From NCBI GenBank assembly GCA_023052935.1, contig CM041294.1, positions 152,540,899 to 152,604,898 of the forward strand: 64,000 bases of DNA. Direction: 5' to 3'. The notes under the pieces were generated by a model that worked only from the letters and a program-made list of their open reading frames with translations, searched no databases and had not been told where the DNA came from. This DNA comes from Piezodorus guildinii. Lineage: Eukaryota; Arthropoda; Insecta; Hemiptera; Pentatomidae. Position numbers and translations under genes: made by a program. Shown here piece after piece: positions 33,693-45,114 of this stretch. Position 1 is the first letter of the stretch; each line of letters begins with the position of its first letter.

Positions 33693-34377
33693 TAATATTA
33701 GACTTATTGATTCAACGATGTAAATTACTACTTCCTTATTCTACTAGCCACTCAGATTTAAAATTCGTTATATTCTATAAATTAATAAGTTTGTAAAAAA
33801 AAAAAAAAAAAAAATGTTTCTGATCTGAATCCTTCGCTTCATTGTTAAAATAAAGCAAAATTCCCTATAAAGACGGTTTACTATTTACTGAATCGGAGTT
33901 TATTACATTTTTATGAAGGATATCAAAGTCTAAAACATAAACTTTATTTTATTTTAAAAATAACTTACCCAACAGACTGGAGTGCTCTTTGCGCCCTCCG
34001 TGAAAAAAATAAAAGTTTTTATCTACCTACATAATAAAAAATAAAAACTCGTTAGCTGATACTGCAAAAATAAATTATTTGTATCGAGACGTCCATAAAA
34101 TGTATTAGTGCTTTATATAAAAAAGGCCTATAAAACAGGGCCTATTAAAATGCGATAAACTGAATCAGAATAAAGAGCCATGCGATTTATTACTTTGGCT
34201 TAATTCTAGCTTGTAAAATAAACTGGCATCAATTAAGTTTTATTACCTAATTGTTAGAAATAAATCAGAGTAAAATTTAAGATATTTTAGTGGTAATGAT
34301 TTGCTAGTCCTTTGAAAGACTTTTCAAACATATGGGTCAATGCTAATAACATGGAATGGATTGAGCTAGATACTGAT
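33693..34377. other. AT-rich spacer, no gene seen
   Basis: An A run lies at 33797-33814. Nothing else recognised. Confidence 0.4.
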
Positions 34378-35272
34378 ATTTACTTCGCTTCTATTACTTT
34401 CACTTACTATATATAGTAAGGGGAAGAATTGCGATCGTGAAAATTTTCGAATTCCAGTTTTCAACGGAAATACACGTTTTAGGGTCCCCTGAGTCCAAAT
34501 AACCAAGTCCCGCAAAAAGGTCTCTGTGTGTGTGTGTGTGAGTGTGGTAACTCCCGGGCGGAAACGGTAAGTCCTACGAAACTGAAATTTCATATTTAAG
34601 GCAACTATACGCCCGAGACGTGACAAAACTTTTTTCATCAAAATGAGTTTATCAAAAGAGGCACTTTATACCATGCATTTTGCACCCTTTTTCGATTTTC
34701 TCGAAAACGGTCCCGACGATTTTGATTAAACTCGCTATATCAATGTAAAATTTAATGGGCTTTAATATCATGTAGGTTTTATTTGGATAAAAATGGTCTG
34801 ACAGAGCTTAAATGCCGATATTTTATATTTCAATAATAATAACTAGATTATCTTGTTAACGCTGATGAAAAGCAGGTAAATATATAAATTGAATAAATTC
34901 GATACCCAACTAAAGGAGAAAACAGAAAAAATATTTTTTTAATGCAATTTATCGTTTTTGTACATAAGAGCAGTAATATACATGAATGATATACCGTTGG
35001 AAAGCTAAGGATTTTAGAAAAAATATCATCTCATACACAAGCTTTTAGAAGTTAATGGAGAGTGATGAAAAGAAGATAAAACTAACTGATTATTAAAGAT
35101 AATAACATAATAGATTTTTTAATAAAACACATGTTTTTATATAAATTCAATTTGATTAATTCCTTAATAATTTCACGTATTTTTATCTCTAACTGTATTT
35201 GAAAATTCTTTCATTGATTTTAAAAATGGAGGTAAGTGAAAGTCGTGTGTTGCCCGCACCAGATTTTTTTAA
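34378..35272 (-). repeat. Family R element, near full length
   Basis: Reading plus, it starts CTTTCACTTACTATATATAG and ends GGAGGTAAGTGAAAGTCGTG then TTGCCCGCACCAGA. Inner blocks: GAATTCCAGTTTTCAACGG, GGGTCCCCTGAGTCC, AAGTCCCGCAAAAAGGTC, a short (TG)n, CATGCATTTTGCACC, TTTAATATCATGTAGG, AAAGCTAAGGATTTTAG. This is one of the best reference copies. A 91-codon minus frame has no recognisable protein. Confidence 0.85.
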
Positions 35273-35670
35273 TAACAATGAATAAAATTGCTAATAATCT
35301 ATAAAAGGATTAACGTTAGATTCTTAAAAATATGTAAAACCAAATAAAAAATTAAATAAAAGAACAAATAAAAATAATTCTACTACAAACATGAATAACT
35401 GGTGAATGGAATCAGTTGAAGTACTATGTTCATCAAATCGTTAATTAATTTTAAAATATTAAGATTAATTAAGGTGAGTGGGTACTAACACCAAGAAGCC
35501 TAGAGTCTGAATAGGATGTTATAAAAGGGGGGGGGGAGGATGATAGAATTAACATGGCGAATCATATACTGAAATATAATCTTTTTTTTAATCATCTAAT
35601 TACCATATGATGAATGTCATTCAAAAGTTATCCCTTATTACGATCTATTTTATTACTATTGTTATATTTT
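35273..35670. other. AT-rich spacer
   Basis: Includes a run of 10 G at 35527-35536. No gene. Confidence 0.4.
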
Positions 35671-36030
35671 TACTTTCACTTACCTATATATGACATATAT
35701 AGTAAGGGAAAGTATTGCGATCGAGAAAATTTTCGAATTCTAGTTTTCGACGAAAATACACGTTTTAGGATCCCTTGAAACCAAATGACGAAGTCCCGCA
35801 AAAAAGTCTGTGTGTGCGTATGTGTGGTAAGTCCAGTGCGAAAACTAAAAGTCCTATGGAACTGAAATTCAACTATACAACTATACGCCCGAGATGTTAC
35901 AAAAACTGTTTTATCAAAATCAACTAACCAGAAGAGCCAATTTATACCATGCATTTTGTACCTTTTTACGATTTCCTCAAAAACGGCTCCAATGATTTTG
36001 ATTTAACACTATACATCGACGTAACATTTA
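35671..36030 (-). repeat. Family R element, truncated
   Basis: Begins TTACTTTCACTTACCTATATATG and carries the R half up to the ATTTTGATTTAACAC block, then stops. Confidence 0.8.
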
Positions 36031-36114
36031 AGTATTTAATATCTATCTTTATATTTAAAAAAATCTAACAATTTATGGTTTCTGCGATAAAATCTTAATT
36101 GGTCAAACAGTTTA

Positions 36115-36817
36115 TTACTTTTACTTACCTATATATGAAATATATATAGTTAAGGAATATTATTGCGATTGTGAAAATTTTCGAATCTCAGTTTACAACG
36201 GAAATACACGTTTTAGGATCATCTGACTCCAAATAACTAAGTCCCGAAAAAAGGTCAGTGTGTGGTAACTCCCGGGCAAAAACGACAAGTCCTATGAAAC
36301 TGAAATTTCATATTTAAGGCAATTATACACCCGAAATGTTACAGAATATTTTTTATCAAAATCAGCTGACCGGAAGATGTACGTTATACCATGCATTTTG
36401 TACCTTTTTACGATTTTCTCAAAAACCGCTCCAACGATTTTGATTAAACTCCATATATCGATGTAAATTTGAATGGGATGTAATATCATGTAGGTTTCAT
36501 TCTGATTGAAATAATCTGACAGGGCTTAAATGCCGATATTTTAAATTTTCTTTCACTAAAGTACCTTTGATTTTGTAAATTACAAAAAAAAATTAGAGCA
36601 TCATCTCATTAGCATTGATAAATAACGGCTAAATATGCAAGTTGGAGGAATTTGATGAGCAACTAAAGGATAAAAAAAGTAAAACTATTTCTATGTAAAA
36701 TGTTTTTTTTTTGTTTTTTTATAATAAGGACAGTAATATATACATATCGGAATGGACGGCGCACAACAAGCCCAATAAGGCTGCAGTGCATAAGATAAGC
36801 CGGGGAAAAAAATAAAT

Positions 36818-36888
<71 letters not shown>

Positions 36889-37093
36889 TACTCCTATACT
36901 GTTGAAAAATTATATTACTGATTAACAATATATTACAGTTATATTCTTTAATCTAAATTATGCGTTTCCAACAAAAATGAGTACACGTTTTAGTAAAACC
37001 AACTTAATTAAATATTTCTCAAATTGAAGTTTTTAAATTGCCTTTAATAGTCGAGGTAAGTGAAAGTCGTATGTTGCCCGCAACGGATTTTTT
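36115..37093 (-). repeat. Family R element with internal (TA)n
   Basis: From TTACTTTTACTTACCTATATATG to GAGGTAAGTGAAAGTCGTATG then TTGCCCGCAACGGA. A GC-richer insert near 36750-36815 and a TA microsatellite at 36820-36880 lie inside. Confidence 0.85.
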
Positions 37094-37917
37094 TATATAG
37101 CATAAACATAAACATATTTATGCTGGGGCAATAAACATATATTTTGGTTATATTATTTTATCCATTTGATACTTTTAAATGTAAGGTTATTCATGAATGT
37201 GGGTATTATAATTCTATTTTTCTCTTCTATATCTTTATATATAAAAAGAAACAAAAAAAAAAAACAAAAAAACAACTAACAATTCATGTTTTTTTGTGAT
37301 AAACTTTTAATTGGTCAAAAAGTTTATTTTTAAACATTAATGTCACCATATTTAAATTGAACTTGAGCGAAGCAGGTACAACTCAATAGTAAAAGAATAA
37401 TTACATAAATATTAGTAATTACGATAAATAGTAAATTACTAGCAATTTATTCCTCTAATTAAGAGGTTCTAATGACATTGAACGACATTAGCGAACGACA
37501 CTAAGAGGGAAGAATTCAAAAGAGATAGAAGGCTAAAAGGGCGAGGTCAGTGAATAATAATCAGGAAGGAGGAGTTTCTTCAATAATTGAGGGGAGCTAG
37601 TCTTCGGGGCTTCGGCTCCTGATAAGGCAACGCTTCATTTAAATTTTATTGTATTTCTCTTAGCTTCTTGTTTTCGGTTTCTCTTGTATTTCGATATCAA
37701 TTTAAGTCAGCTTTTAACCATTGCATGGGACCGGTCTGATTCGTTCTTAATGACATTTGTTTTCTTTCTAGAATTTCGTTTAGTTGACACTTTATGTTGA
37801 GCCGTTTTCGTTTTAATTTTTTTTTTTTCACTAATAAGATTATGATATTATACGACGTTGAGTAGGCATTTTCTGTTACCTAAAATATTGGTTTGTAAAA
37901 TAAGTTCATAGCGTTTT
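37094..37917. other. AT-rich spacer, no gene seen
   Basis: No element recognised. A slightly GC-richer segment is at 37490-37640. Confidence 0.4.
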
Positions 37918-37944
37918 TACTTTCACTTACATATATATGAAATA

Positions 37945-39524
37945 CACTGCCGGAAAAAATTAAAGGATCACTTCAATATTTTGAAATTACTGAACTGTAT
38001 AGGGTATTTTTGAAAATATTCTTTTTTCTTTGGAAGTGACACTTTATTATAAGGGTGATAAAAAATAAAAAATTCTTTTCTAGAAATTTTTAATAGGAAA
38101 ACAAATCAAAAAATAAAAATGTCCTACAGTCTCAAAATGAAAAAGTAAATCTTTGAAATGAAATGAAATAACAAAACTGAATAAAAAGGAAGAATTCGAG
38201 AAAAACGATCAATAATTGGTATTCCCACCTCTAGCTCTGATAATTGCTTCCATTCTCCTGCCCATTCCAGCGACCAGGGCTCTTATATGTTGTTCTGGGA
38301 TGTTGTTCCACTCTTCCACTAACATTTCCCTTAAATCTGCCAATTTTTGTGGGTCTCGGGCGCGGACACGTCTTCCAAGCATGTCCCATTCATGCTCGAT
38401 TGGGTTCATATCTAGACTTCTGGGTGGCCAAACCATAACGTCAATTTCTTCTTGTCTGAGGAAATTTTGCACTGATCGAGCAACGTGAGGTCGGGCATTA
38501 TCATGTATAAAAATAAAGTTACCTGCGATATTTCTGGCGAAAGGTATTACATGTGGCTCAAGTACCTCCCTAATGTACCTGTCAGCAGTTATAGAGCCAC
38601 AGTTCACAATAACCAACTCTGTACGGATGTTTAAATTTATGCCCCCCACACCATCACTGACTCACCACCAAACGCAACCCTTGGAGAAAAAGTGCATGGA
38701 CCATACCTCTCTCCCCGCTTTCTCCATACCTTTTCCCGTCCAACTGGAGATCGGAGACAGAATCTTGACTCATCGCTGAATAATACGAGGCTCCAATCTT
38801 CCTGAGTCCAGTTTAGGTGCTCCCGAGCAAACCTCAAGCGCTCAACCCGGTGTTCCCTGGAGAGAAGAGGTCCAGTAGCAGAAGGAAGGTAGGTCAATCC
38901 ATAATCGTTGAGTCGTCTTCTCACGGTTCGCTCTGAAATTTGCACATTACTGAACCTCTGGAGGAGACCACGCAGACTGTTACCAGTTGATCGGCGATCC
39001 CGAAGAGCACGCAGTTGCAAAAATCTCTCTTCACGGCGGGAAGTTGACCTCGGACGGCCTTGTCCGACTCTTCTTGTATGCCCTCCAGTTTGACGGTGCC
39101 TATTAAGCACCCTGGACACTACGGATTGTGACCGCTGGAGCCGTTGCGCAATATGCCTTCGAGAAAACCCTTCTTCACTCAAAACAACAGCACGAATTGA
39201 TTCCTCTTCTGTCAATGCTCTTCTGTTGGCCTTCACAACGTTTTTACTAAACTCACAAGTAAAAACTAAAGTCTCTTAAATGTTAGAAAATCTTCAATAA
39301 GATGAATCTTTGCTAACATCAAACCATTTACTGATAGAAAAAAAAGAAAAGATGATTAACTGACCCTTTTCTCCATAAACGGGTGGGAATATAAACAGGT
39401 AGAGGATTAACTTGATAAGATACAACACAAAGTCCAGTCTGGGACCAAGGAATTCCTATTTTTATCTCTTATGTAATAATAATAAAAATATTTGTTAGTG
39501 ATCCTTTAATTTTGTCCGGCAGTG
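37945..39524 (-). mobile_element. Tc1-type transposon, complete with terminal repeats
   Basis: A TA lies on each side (37943-37944, 39525-39526). The 28-bp terminal repeats start CACTGCCGGAAAAAATTAAA on the left; the right end differs at one base. Length 1,580 bases, normal for Tc1 elements. It encodes a single transposase with one frameshift. The near-identical ends and almost intact gene indicate a young insertion. Confidence 0.95.
38209..39236 (-). pseudogene. Tc1 transposase (DD34E), one frameshift
   Basis: The enzyme cuts and rejoins transposon ends at TA sites. The N-terminal half (39236 down to 38637, 199 residues) has two helix-turn-helix regions (RRHIAQRLQRSQSVVSRVLNR; GNSLRGLLQRF...SERTVRRRL) with a GRPRS hook between them, then the first catalytic aspartate in LFSDESRF and the VMVWGA segment. 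The C-terminal half (38649-38209) continues GGINLNIRTE, the second aspartate in FIHDNARPH, and the glutamate in MNPIEHEWD with 34 residues between. The halves are separated by loss of one base in a G run (six Gs at about 38642-38647 in complement). All three catalytic residues remain. Confidence 0.93.
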
Positions 39525-40206
39525 TATTTAGGAAGGGAAAGTATTGCGATTGTGAACATTTTTCGAATTCCAGTTTTCAGCGGAAATACACGTTTTAGGG
39601 TCTTCTGAGCCCAAATAACCAAGTCCCGCAAAAAGGTGTGTGTGTGGTAGCTCCCGGGCGAAAACTAATAGTCCTATGAAACTGAAATTTCATATTTAAA
39701 TGACTATACGCCCTAGATGTTACAGAATATTTTTCATCAATATTAGCTGACCGGAAGATGTACTTTATACCATGCATATTGCACCTTTTTACGATTTTCA
39801 GCTAAATATGCAAGTTGAACGGTTTTTTATAAAGAACTAAAGGAGAAACTGAAAAAAAATATTTTTTTAATGCAATTCTTTTATTCTGAACATAAAAACA
39901 GTAATATATACGTATAACATACCGCTTGAAAGAGAAATATTTTAGGGAAAATATTATCTTATACAAAAGCTTGTAAAAGTTAATAGAGAGTGATAAAACG
40001 CCGATAAATCTAACGGATTATTTTAGATAATAATATAATAAATAGAGTTTTTAATAAAACACATGTTTCTATATTAATTCAATTTAATTAATTCTTGAAT
40101 GCTTTCACTCATTTTTACTTTTTACTGTATTTGAAAATTCCTTAATCGATTTTAAAAACGGAGGTAAGTGAAAGTCGTGTGATGCCCGCACCAGATTTTA
40201 CTGGTG

Positions 40207-40503
40207 GTTTGAATAAAAACTTCAGATTTTTATAAATATTTTTAATCAATTATTTATGACCCATTTTGATCTATTATATGTTGCCATCTTTCAGGTAATT
40301 TTCGGAATTTGATCATCATCAACTGTTGAAGGACGATCCGAGCGCTTTGCGCATTCTTAGTCAAAATGTCCGGTTCTGGAACGATAAAATTACGGACGTT
40401 GATTTCTTCTAAGGTATAATCGCCATACACACTTCAAATTTTGTCAACCGTCTCAGCAGTAAATTTTACTTTTCGGAAATAAAAATCATTAAATGACGAA
40501 AAT
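40207..40503 (-). mobile_element. Mariner M2 copy c, partial
   Basis: Blocks ATAAAAACTTCAGATTTTTATAA, ATTTTGATCTATTATATGTTGCC, ACTGTTGAAGGACGATCCGAGCG and CGGAAATAAAAATCATTAAATGACG match other M2 copies. The outer end is missing where family R ends, and the other side is cut by a LINE fragment. Confidence 0.65.
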
Positions 40504-40748
40504 GACCCAACACACAGGAACAATAGGCAATGTTCCATATTATGTTAGAGACAAGATCTAACCATCAAGACCTCTATATCCATTCTAGACCTTGTTCCAT
40601 TCCAATCCCCAACATTTTCTAGAACCTTACTCATTACACTAATCCGCTTGCTCAATCCTAATCCACCTCAAACTATTACTATATCCATAATCCTTATCGC
40701 ACAAGCAGTCGCCTCGAGACGCTTTGTTAACCCTAGTAGTCTTTAGTA
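40504..40748 (+). mobile_element. Jockey-like LINE fragment shared with 29.7 kb
   Basis: The inverse counterpart of 29664-29900. It reads broken LIRLLNPNPPQTITI and AQAVASRRFVNP. It has M2 sequence on both sides. Confidence 0.6.
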
Positions 40749-41015
40749 TTGAGTTGTAAAATTAATTCTTTACTGGTGATTTCAATAAAACTCCAAATTC
40801 TTGTAAATATTTTTAAATATATTATATATGAATCATTTTGATCTATTTATGTTGCTATATTTCAGGTTATTGTTTTGATTTATTCATCACCAACAGTTGA
40901 AGGACTACCCGAGAAAACAACTTACGGGCGGTGCTTTCTCCTAAGGCACCATCGCCATACACATTGCGAATTTCGCTAACTGTCTGTGCAACGGATTTTC
41001 CTTTTCGGAAATAAT

Positions 41016-42099
41016 TTTTTTTTTTTTTTTTTTTTTAACATATTTATTGATATTTACAACTGTATAATTATATACAACAAGTAAATGTGATGGATATAGT
41101 AATTTAACATCAAATACATGAAGAGATGCCACCCATCGGCAGCACTCTGAAAATATTTTAAACTAGAAGGTCTAGGGGCCATCTTCTTTTCAGACGCCTC
41201 GGAGGATTATCAGGAATCGAAGAGGATGATAGGATAGAAACTAGTGGATTAGAGTGGAAATGGAGTTTTTCATGGAATGATTGATATATGGTTCGGGCTA
41301 ATTCAGTAACATATGGGATATTAAGGTCTTTATGGATGAGCTTATTCGTGACAAAGTAAGGAGCATTAAGGATTTTACGAAGGATTTTGGATTGTGAGGA
41401 TTGGATACGAGAAGAATTTGATGGTTTGGTAGAGCCCCATAGCTCTACTCCGTAAGTCCATATCGGTCTTATGATGGTCATATAAATAAGTCTTTTGTAA
41501 GTAAGTGGAAGATTGGAGCGTTTGTCCAGTAAGTGTTGGAGTAGTCGAAAACGTCGGGCAGTTTCTTGTCTTTTCAGTCTTGTATGGGGGTTCCAAGTCA
41601 GACGTTTGTCAAGGTGGAATCCGAGGTATCGAATCTGTTCAACAGGGGCTAGTGGAGTGTCATTAAAGGATACTATGGGGCAGGAAGTGATTGGTTTACG
41701 GCGTAGGGTATAGGTTATTTGGTGGGATTTGTTAGAATTAATTTTAATCCTCCATTTCTGACATCATTCTTCAAGGTCTCGGATGTGGAATTGAAGAGTG
41801 TGGGAGGCAGTAAATGGATCATTATCTACTGATAACACACACGTGTCTTTAGCATAAGTAGAAAGGAAAGTCTTAGAATGGGTTGGGATATCAGCTGTAT
41901 AGACTGTATAAAGGATAGGCCCTAGGATGCTGCCTTGGGGAACACCAGCAGATTGAGAAAAAAGGGAGGAATAGGAGCTGTGGTGATTTATTTTGAAAGA
42001 TCTATCAGCAAGGTAGGACTGTATAATAAGAAAATAAGTAGAAGGGAGAAATAGGCGGAGCTTGTAAAGCAATCCCGGGTGCCAGACTCGGTCAATCGA
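41016..42099 (-). mobile_element. Family B Jockey LINE, 5' truncated, with AAATAAT target duplication
   Basis: AAATAAT at 41009-41015 and 42100-42106 flank it. The left side has the T run complementing the A tail and TTACAACTGTATAATTATATACAA. This 1.08-kb copy carries the palm end of the reverse transcriptase and the C-terminal domain, so it is the longest family B copy here. Confidence 0.9.
41158..42072 (-). pseudogene. Jockey reverse transcriptase, palm to C-terminus, mutated catalytic site
   Basis: 42072-41764 encodes SYLADRSFKI, GVPQGSILGPILYTVYTADIP and STYAKDTCVLSV. The position normally YADD reads YAKD, so the first catalytic aspartate is replaced by lysine. After a break, 41481-41158 encodes TIIRPIWTYGVELWGSTKPS, QSKILRKILNAPYFVTNKLI, HKDLNIPYVTELARTIYQSF and the end DNPPRRLKRRWPLDLLV. 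Between them (about 41500-41760) lie the EEWCQKWRIKINSNKSHQIT and LDKRLTWNPHTRLKRQETARRF parts in another frame. It cannot be active. Confidence 0.9.
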
Positions 42100-42331
42100 A
42101 AATAATAAATAATTAAATAATGAAAATGAATTTTTTTCCCTTTTACTGTGAGCAAGCGAAATACCACTTAAAGGTAAGGAATTTCAGTTTGAAACTGATG
42201 CATAAAACCACCTTAAGTAATCCTTTATTAGAATCTGTAAACATTATTGACTAAGTTAACATGATTTTATAAACACAGAGAGGATTAAATTGAAATATTG
42301 AAAAACCCTACGAACGTATTGTACAACCCGA

Positions 42332-43084
42332 CATGATAGCACCAGTATAATATGCAATTAGTTAAGATCGTAATGTAATTTCCAAAACATACAGAATTCA
42401 TATTGAGAGCCTAAGCTGTTAGGAACAATATTTAGAAAAAAACTTTCGGGTCTTGAGAAATATTTATTTCAATCACGGAAAAGACAAACACTCTGACTCA
42501 CTTGAAACATGAGAAAACACATGAGAAAATAAAACTGTACTTGGAGAATCGATACAAGTAAATACCAAAATCATTTCGAAACGTTTGAAAGCGTAGTAAA
42601 GATCAAGGAGCAAAAACATCATTAGGTGCGAATGAGATGATGACGGATGACTATTCACTTGCTTCAAGGGCAGAAAAATAAATCGCGTGTGTTATAAATT
42701 GACACAGTAATGTGACAATGACTGTGCCAGGATCGTCTATGCTTAAAAATGTTGAAGTAATCCTGATCAAAAATCATCTGCCAAGCCAAATATCTAAGAT
42801 TTACAGCTTCTCTTCTGCATTTAGTTGGATAACAAAATGTATATCACTATAAGTAACTCAAATGGAATGAAACTATCACGACTTACTTTACTCATATCCT
42901 ATAATTACCACTGGAGCAAAAGTGGTTCATAAGCAAACCCAAAAATTATAAAAAAAAAAAAAAAAAATCAACAAATAATCTACATCTATCTCTGTCACTT
43001 GCCAACACCTTCAGCTCACTCCTGGCCATATGCTGATGGAGGTAAACCTGAGTGTCATGGGCTGTTCTCATATTAGTGAGAAAA
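42332..43084. other. Spacer, no gene seen
   Basis: An A run lies at 42951-42967. No recognised element. Confidence 0.4.
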
Positions 43085-43390
43085 ATGCTGATGATGGCCC
43101 GTAAAAAGGTCTGTTTGTGTATGGTGTAAATTTGAAGGTTCGTATTTTAGAAGCGTAGATGTCTGAGTATTACAGAAACTTTATCGACCAAATCGGTAAA
43201 CTGGAATGTACCACTATATATCACGCATTTTGTACCTTTTTGCGATTTTCTTAAAAAATGCTTTAACTGGATTTAAAATGTAATGGGTTTTTAATATCAT
43301 GTACGTTTCATTCTGATGAATATAATAATATAAGAATAGTGGTATGGATGTATAATATACTTTTGACAAGCTTATAAGAAATGTGATATT
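43085..43390 (-). repeat. Family R fragment
   Basis: GTAAAAAGGTCTGTTTGTG, ATCACGCATTTTGTACCTTTTTGCGA and ATATCATGTACGTTTCATTCTG are in R order. Both ends are lost. Confidence 0.65.
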
Positions 43391-44094
43391 ACTTAATTAA
43401 AATTATTTCAATTAAAAAAAAAAATGTATTTTTGTGTCTTGCGCACCCTTTTGTTAATCTAATTTCAAAAATTTTATGTATATATTTCCTACATTATGTT
43501 TTCATTGTTAATTATCTTAGAGTGGTTGCAACATTATAAAAATACTCATGTATAAAGTACTCGGACAGCTTCGTCGTTGGCATTGGGTCTGCTCGATAAA
43601 GAAATTACACTTTATGTTAATGGCGGTGGAAAACTTGTATCTTCTTATAAAAACATGGCCTGAATTCCCTTCTTTTTCGTTGAGTAATATCGATTCAAAA
43701 CGTTAATTTCGGACTTTATACATTCTAAATTTATTCTAATGTAATCAAAACTGTACTTATTTCTTGGAATTACCTTGAATTCTCATCAAATTCAACCCTC
43801 TATATTTTACATAAATAATTCAAGAATGAAATCTATTCCTTTGTCTTCTAACGCCGATCTATTATAAGTCGAATATGTAGTATTTTATTTATTGCTTAGT
43901 AACATAAAGTAAATGTACGTTTTTTTTAATCAACGCTGTAATAATATATTATTTTAATGAGATAAGTTGAAAAGGTTTATGTAATATAATAGTGCTTACA
44001 AAGCTAAAGCAAAATGAATTTCGCCGTATTTTAAGGAAAGACTGACAGTGGATACCAATTTCAAAAAGTAATAAATAAAAAAAAAAAAAAAAAA
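43391..44094. other. AT-rich spacer
   Basis: No gene. An A run at 44078-44102 borders the next R fragment. Confidence 0.4.
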
Positions 44095-44222
44095 AAAAAA
44101 AAGGACATTTTTCACCGAGGCTCAGGAGCCCTTCCAGTGGAAACTCGAATTCGACAATTTTCACGATCGCAATACGTTACATTTATACAATTGTAATACC
44201 TTTCATATAGAAGTAAGTGAAG
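44095..44222 (+). repeat. Family R right-end fragment
   Basis: Contains GGCTCAGGAGCCCTTCCAGT, GAATTCGACAATTTTCACGATCGCAATAC and ends CATATAGAAGTAAGTGAAGGT. Confidence 0.65.
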
Positions 44223-44349
44223 GTGAAATTTTTTTTCCAAAATTAACAAAATAATATAGAAACATAACGCTATCTGTTGGTGGAAGCTGAAATTAATCTC
44301 TTGTCGGTCTTTACTTAATTGGCCGATGGTTTTTATTATTTTATTCATT

Positions 44350-44530
44350 TAATGCCAGTTTTTGCTACTTTGGCTAATCAGACGGTGCTACTCCCGAGTT
44401 CATGATATTGCCTATCCAGGTTTAATTAGGATAGGGATCTTTATGGAGTACCTGACTTCGCACAGGCTCGGGGGCACTTTTTTACGTCCCCACCGAAGGG
44501 CGGCATAAATAAGGATACCCGACATTCAAT
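44350..44530 (-). mobile_element. SINE S1 fragment
   Basis: Holds the S1 body in complement (TTGCCTATCCAGGTTTAATTAG, GATAGGGATCTTTAT, CCTGACTTCGCACAGGCTCGGG, CGAAGGGCGGCATAA). The tRNA head is missing. Confidence 0.75.
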
Positions 44531-44875
44531 GCATATCCTTCCTCCGCAACCCGATCTGACAATGCAATATATAGTTAGCCTTGTGAAAAGCAGTCTTGGC
44601 ATAAATCGATTCCTACGTGTATAAATGTTTGCCCCTCTAATTTGTTAATTGTTACGGCAAAAGATAACTTAACGGGAATTGAATTATTTTAAAATTAAAA
44701 GCTAAATCATTTGGAATCATTGTGATGCGAGGATAATTTTACCTATTCTCACCCAACTGTTTTTTAATACAAAAATTAGTTATATTAGGAAATATGTTAA
44801 AAATGGGTTGCCTAAAAAAATCCTGGACAGACTATTTTTAATTATTTAAAAAAAAATTGATTTTTAATTAAATGT

Positions 44876-44956
44876 GTGAATGGGATCTTATATCACTAAT
44901 ACTAATGTTCATATAGAAACAAATTGTAATATATCTCAATAAATAAATTTAAAAAA
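44876..44956 (+). mobile_element. 81-base LINE-tail insertion with 10-bp target duplication
   Basis: AATTAAATGT at 44866-44875 and 44957-44966 flanks a short A-tailed sequence ending AATAAATAAATTTAAAAAA. It is absent from the opposite arm of the foldback, which preserves the empty site. Confidence 0.8.
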
Positions 44957-45114
44957 AATTAAATGTAGCACCGGCTTGATAATAGAAAAAAATATACCAA
45001 TATATATACGTTGTTTTATTGCAAACACATTAATATAGGGTTGCTTGCAAAAAACTTGGTCCTAATCTGGGTTACCGAAATTTAAAAATTAAATTTTAAC
45101 GCGAGTGGAAATGC

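Larger units (their letters stand above)
37918..40202 (-). repeat. Family R element split by a Tc1 transposon
   Basis: R begins TTACTTTCACTTACATATATATGAAATA, is interrupted at 37944, resumes TATTTAGGAAGGGAAAGTATTG at 39525 and ends GAGGTAAGTGAAAGTCGTGTG, ATGCCCGCACCAGA at 40160-40196. Confidence 0.88.
40749..42331 (-). mobile_element. Mariner M2 copy d, split by a Jockey LINE
   Basis: TA at 40747-40748 precedes the end TTGAGTTGTAAAATTAATTC. The other end is the complement of GAACGTATTGTACAACCCGA. In complement the transposase start reads FRKGKSVAQTVSEIRNVYGDGALGES before breaking. The M2 body is about 500 bases once the LINE at 41016-42099 is removed. Confidence 0.75.

Noticed and set aside
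34366..34641. Gene within family R (also 35676-35954 and 39595-39777)
   Set aside because: Similar frames appear in several R copies but with different lengths and stops, and no copy keeps a long shared frame.
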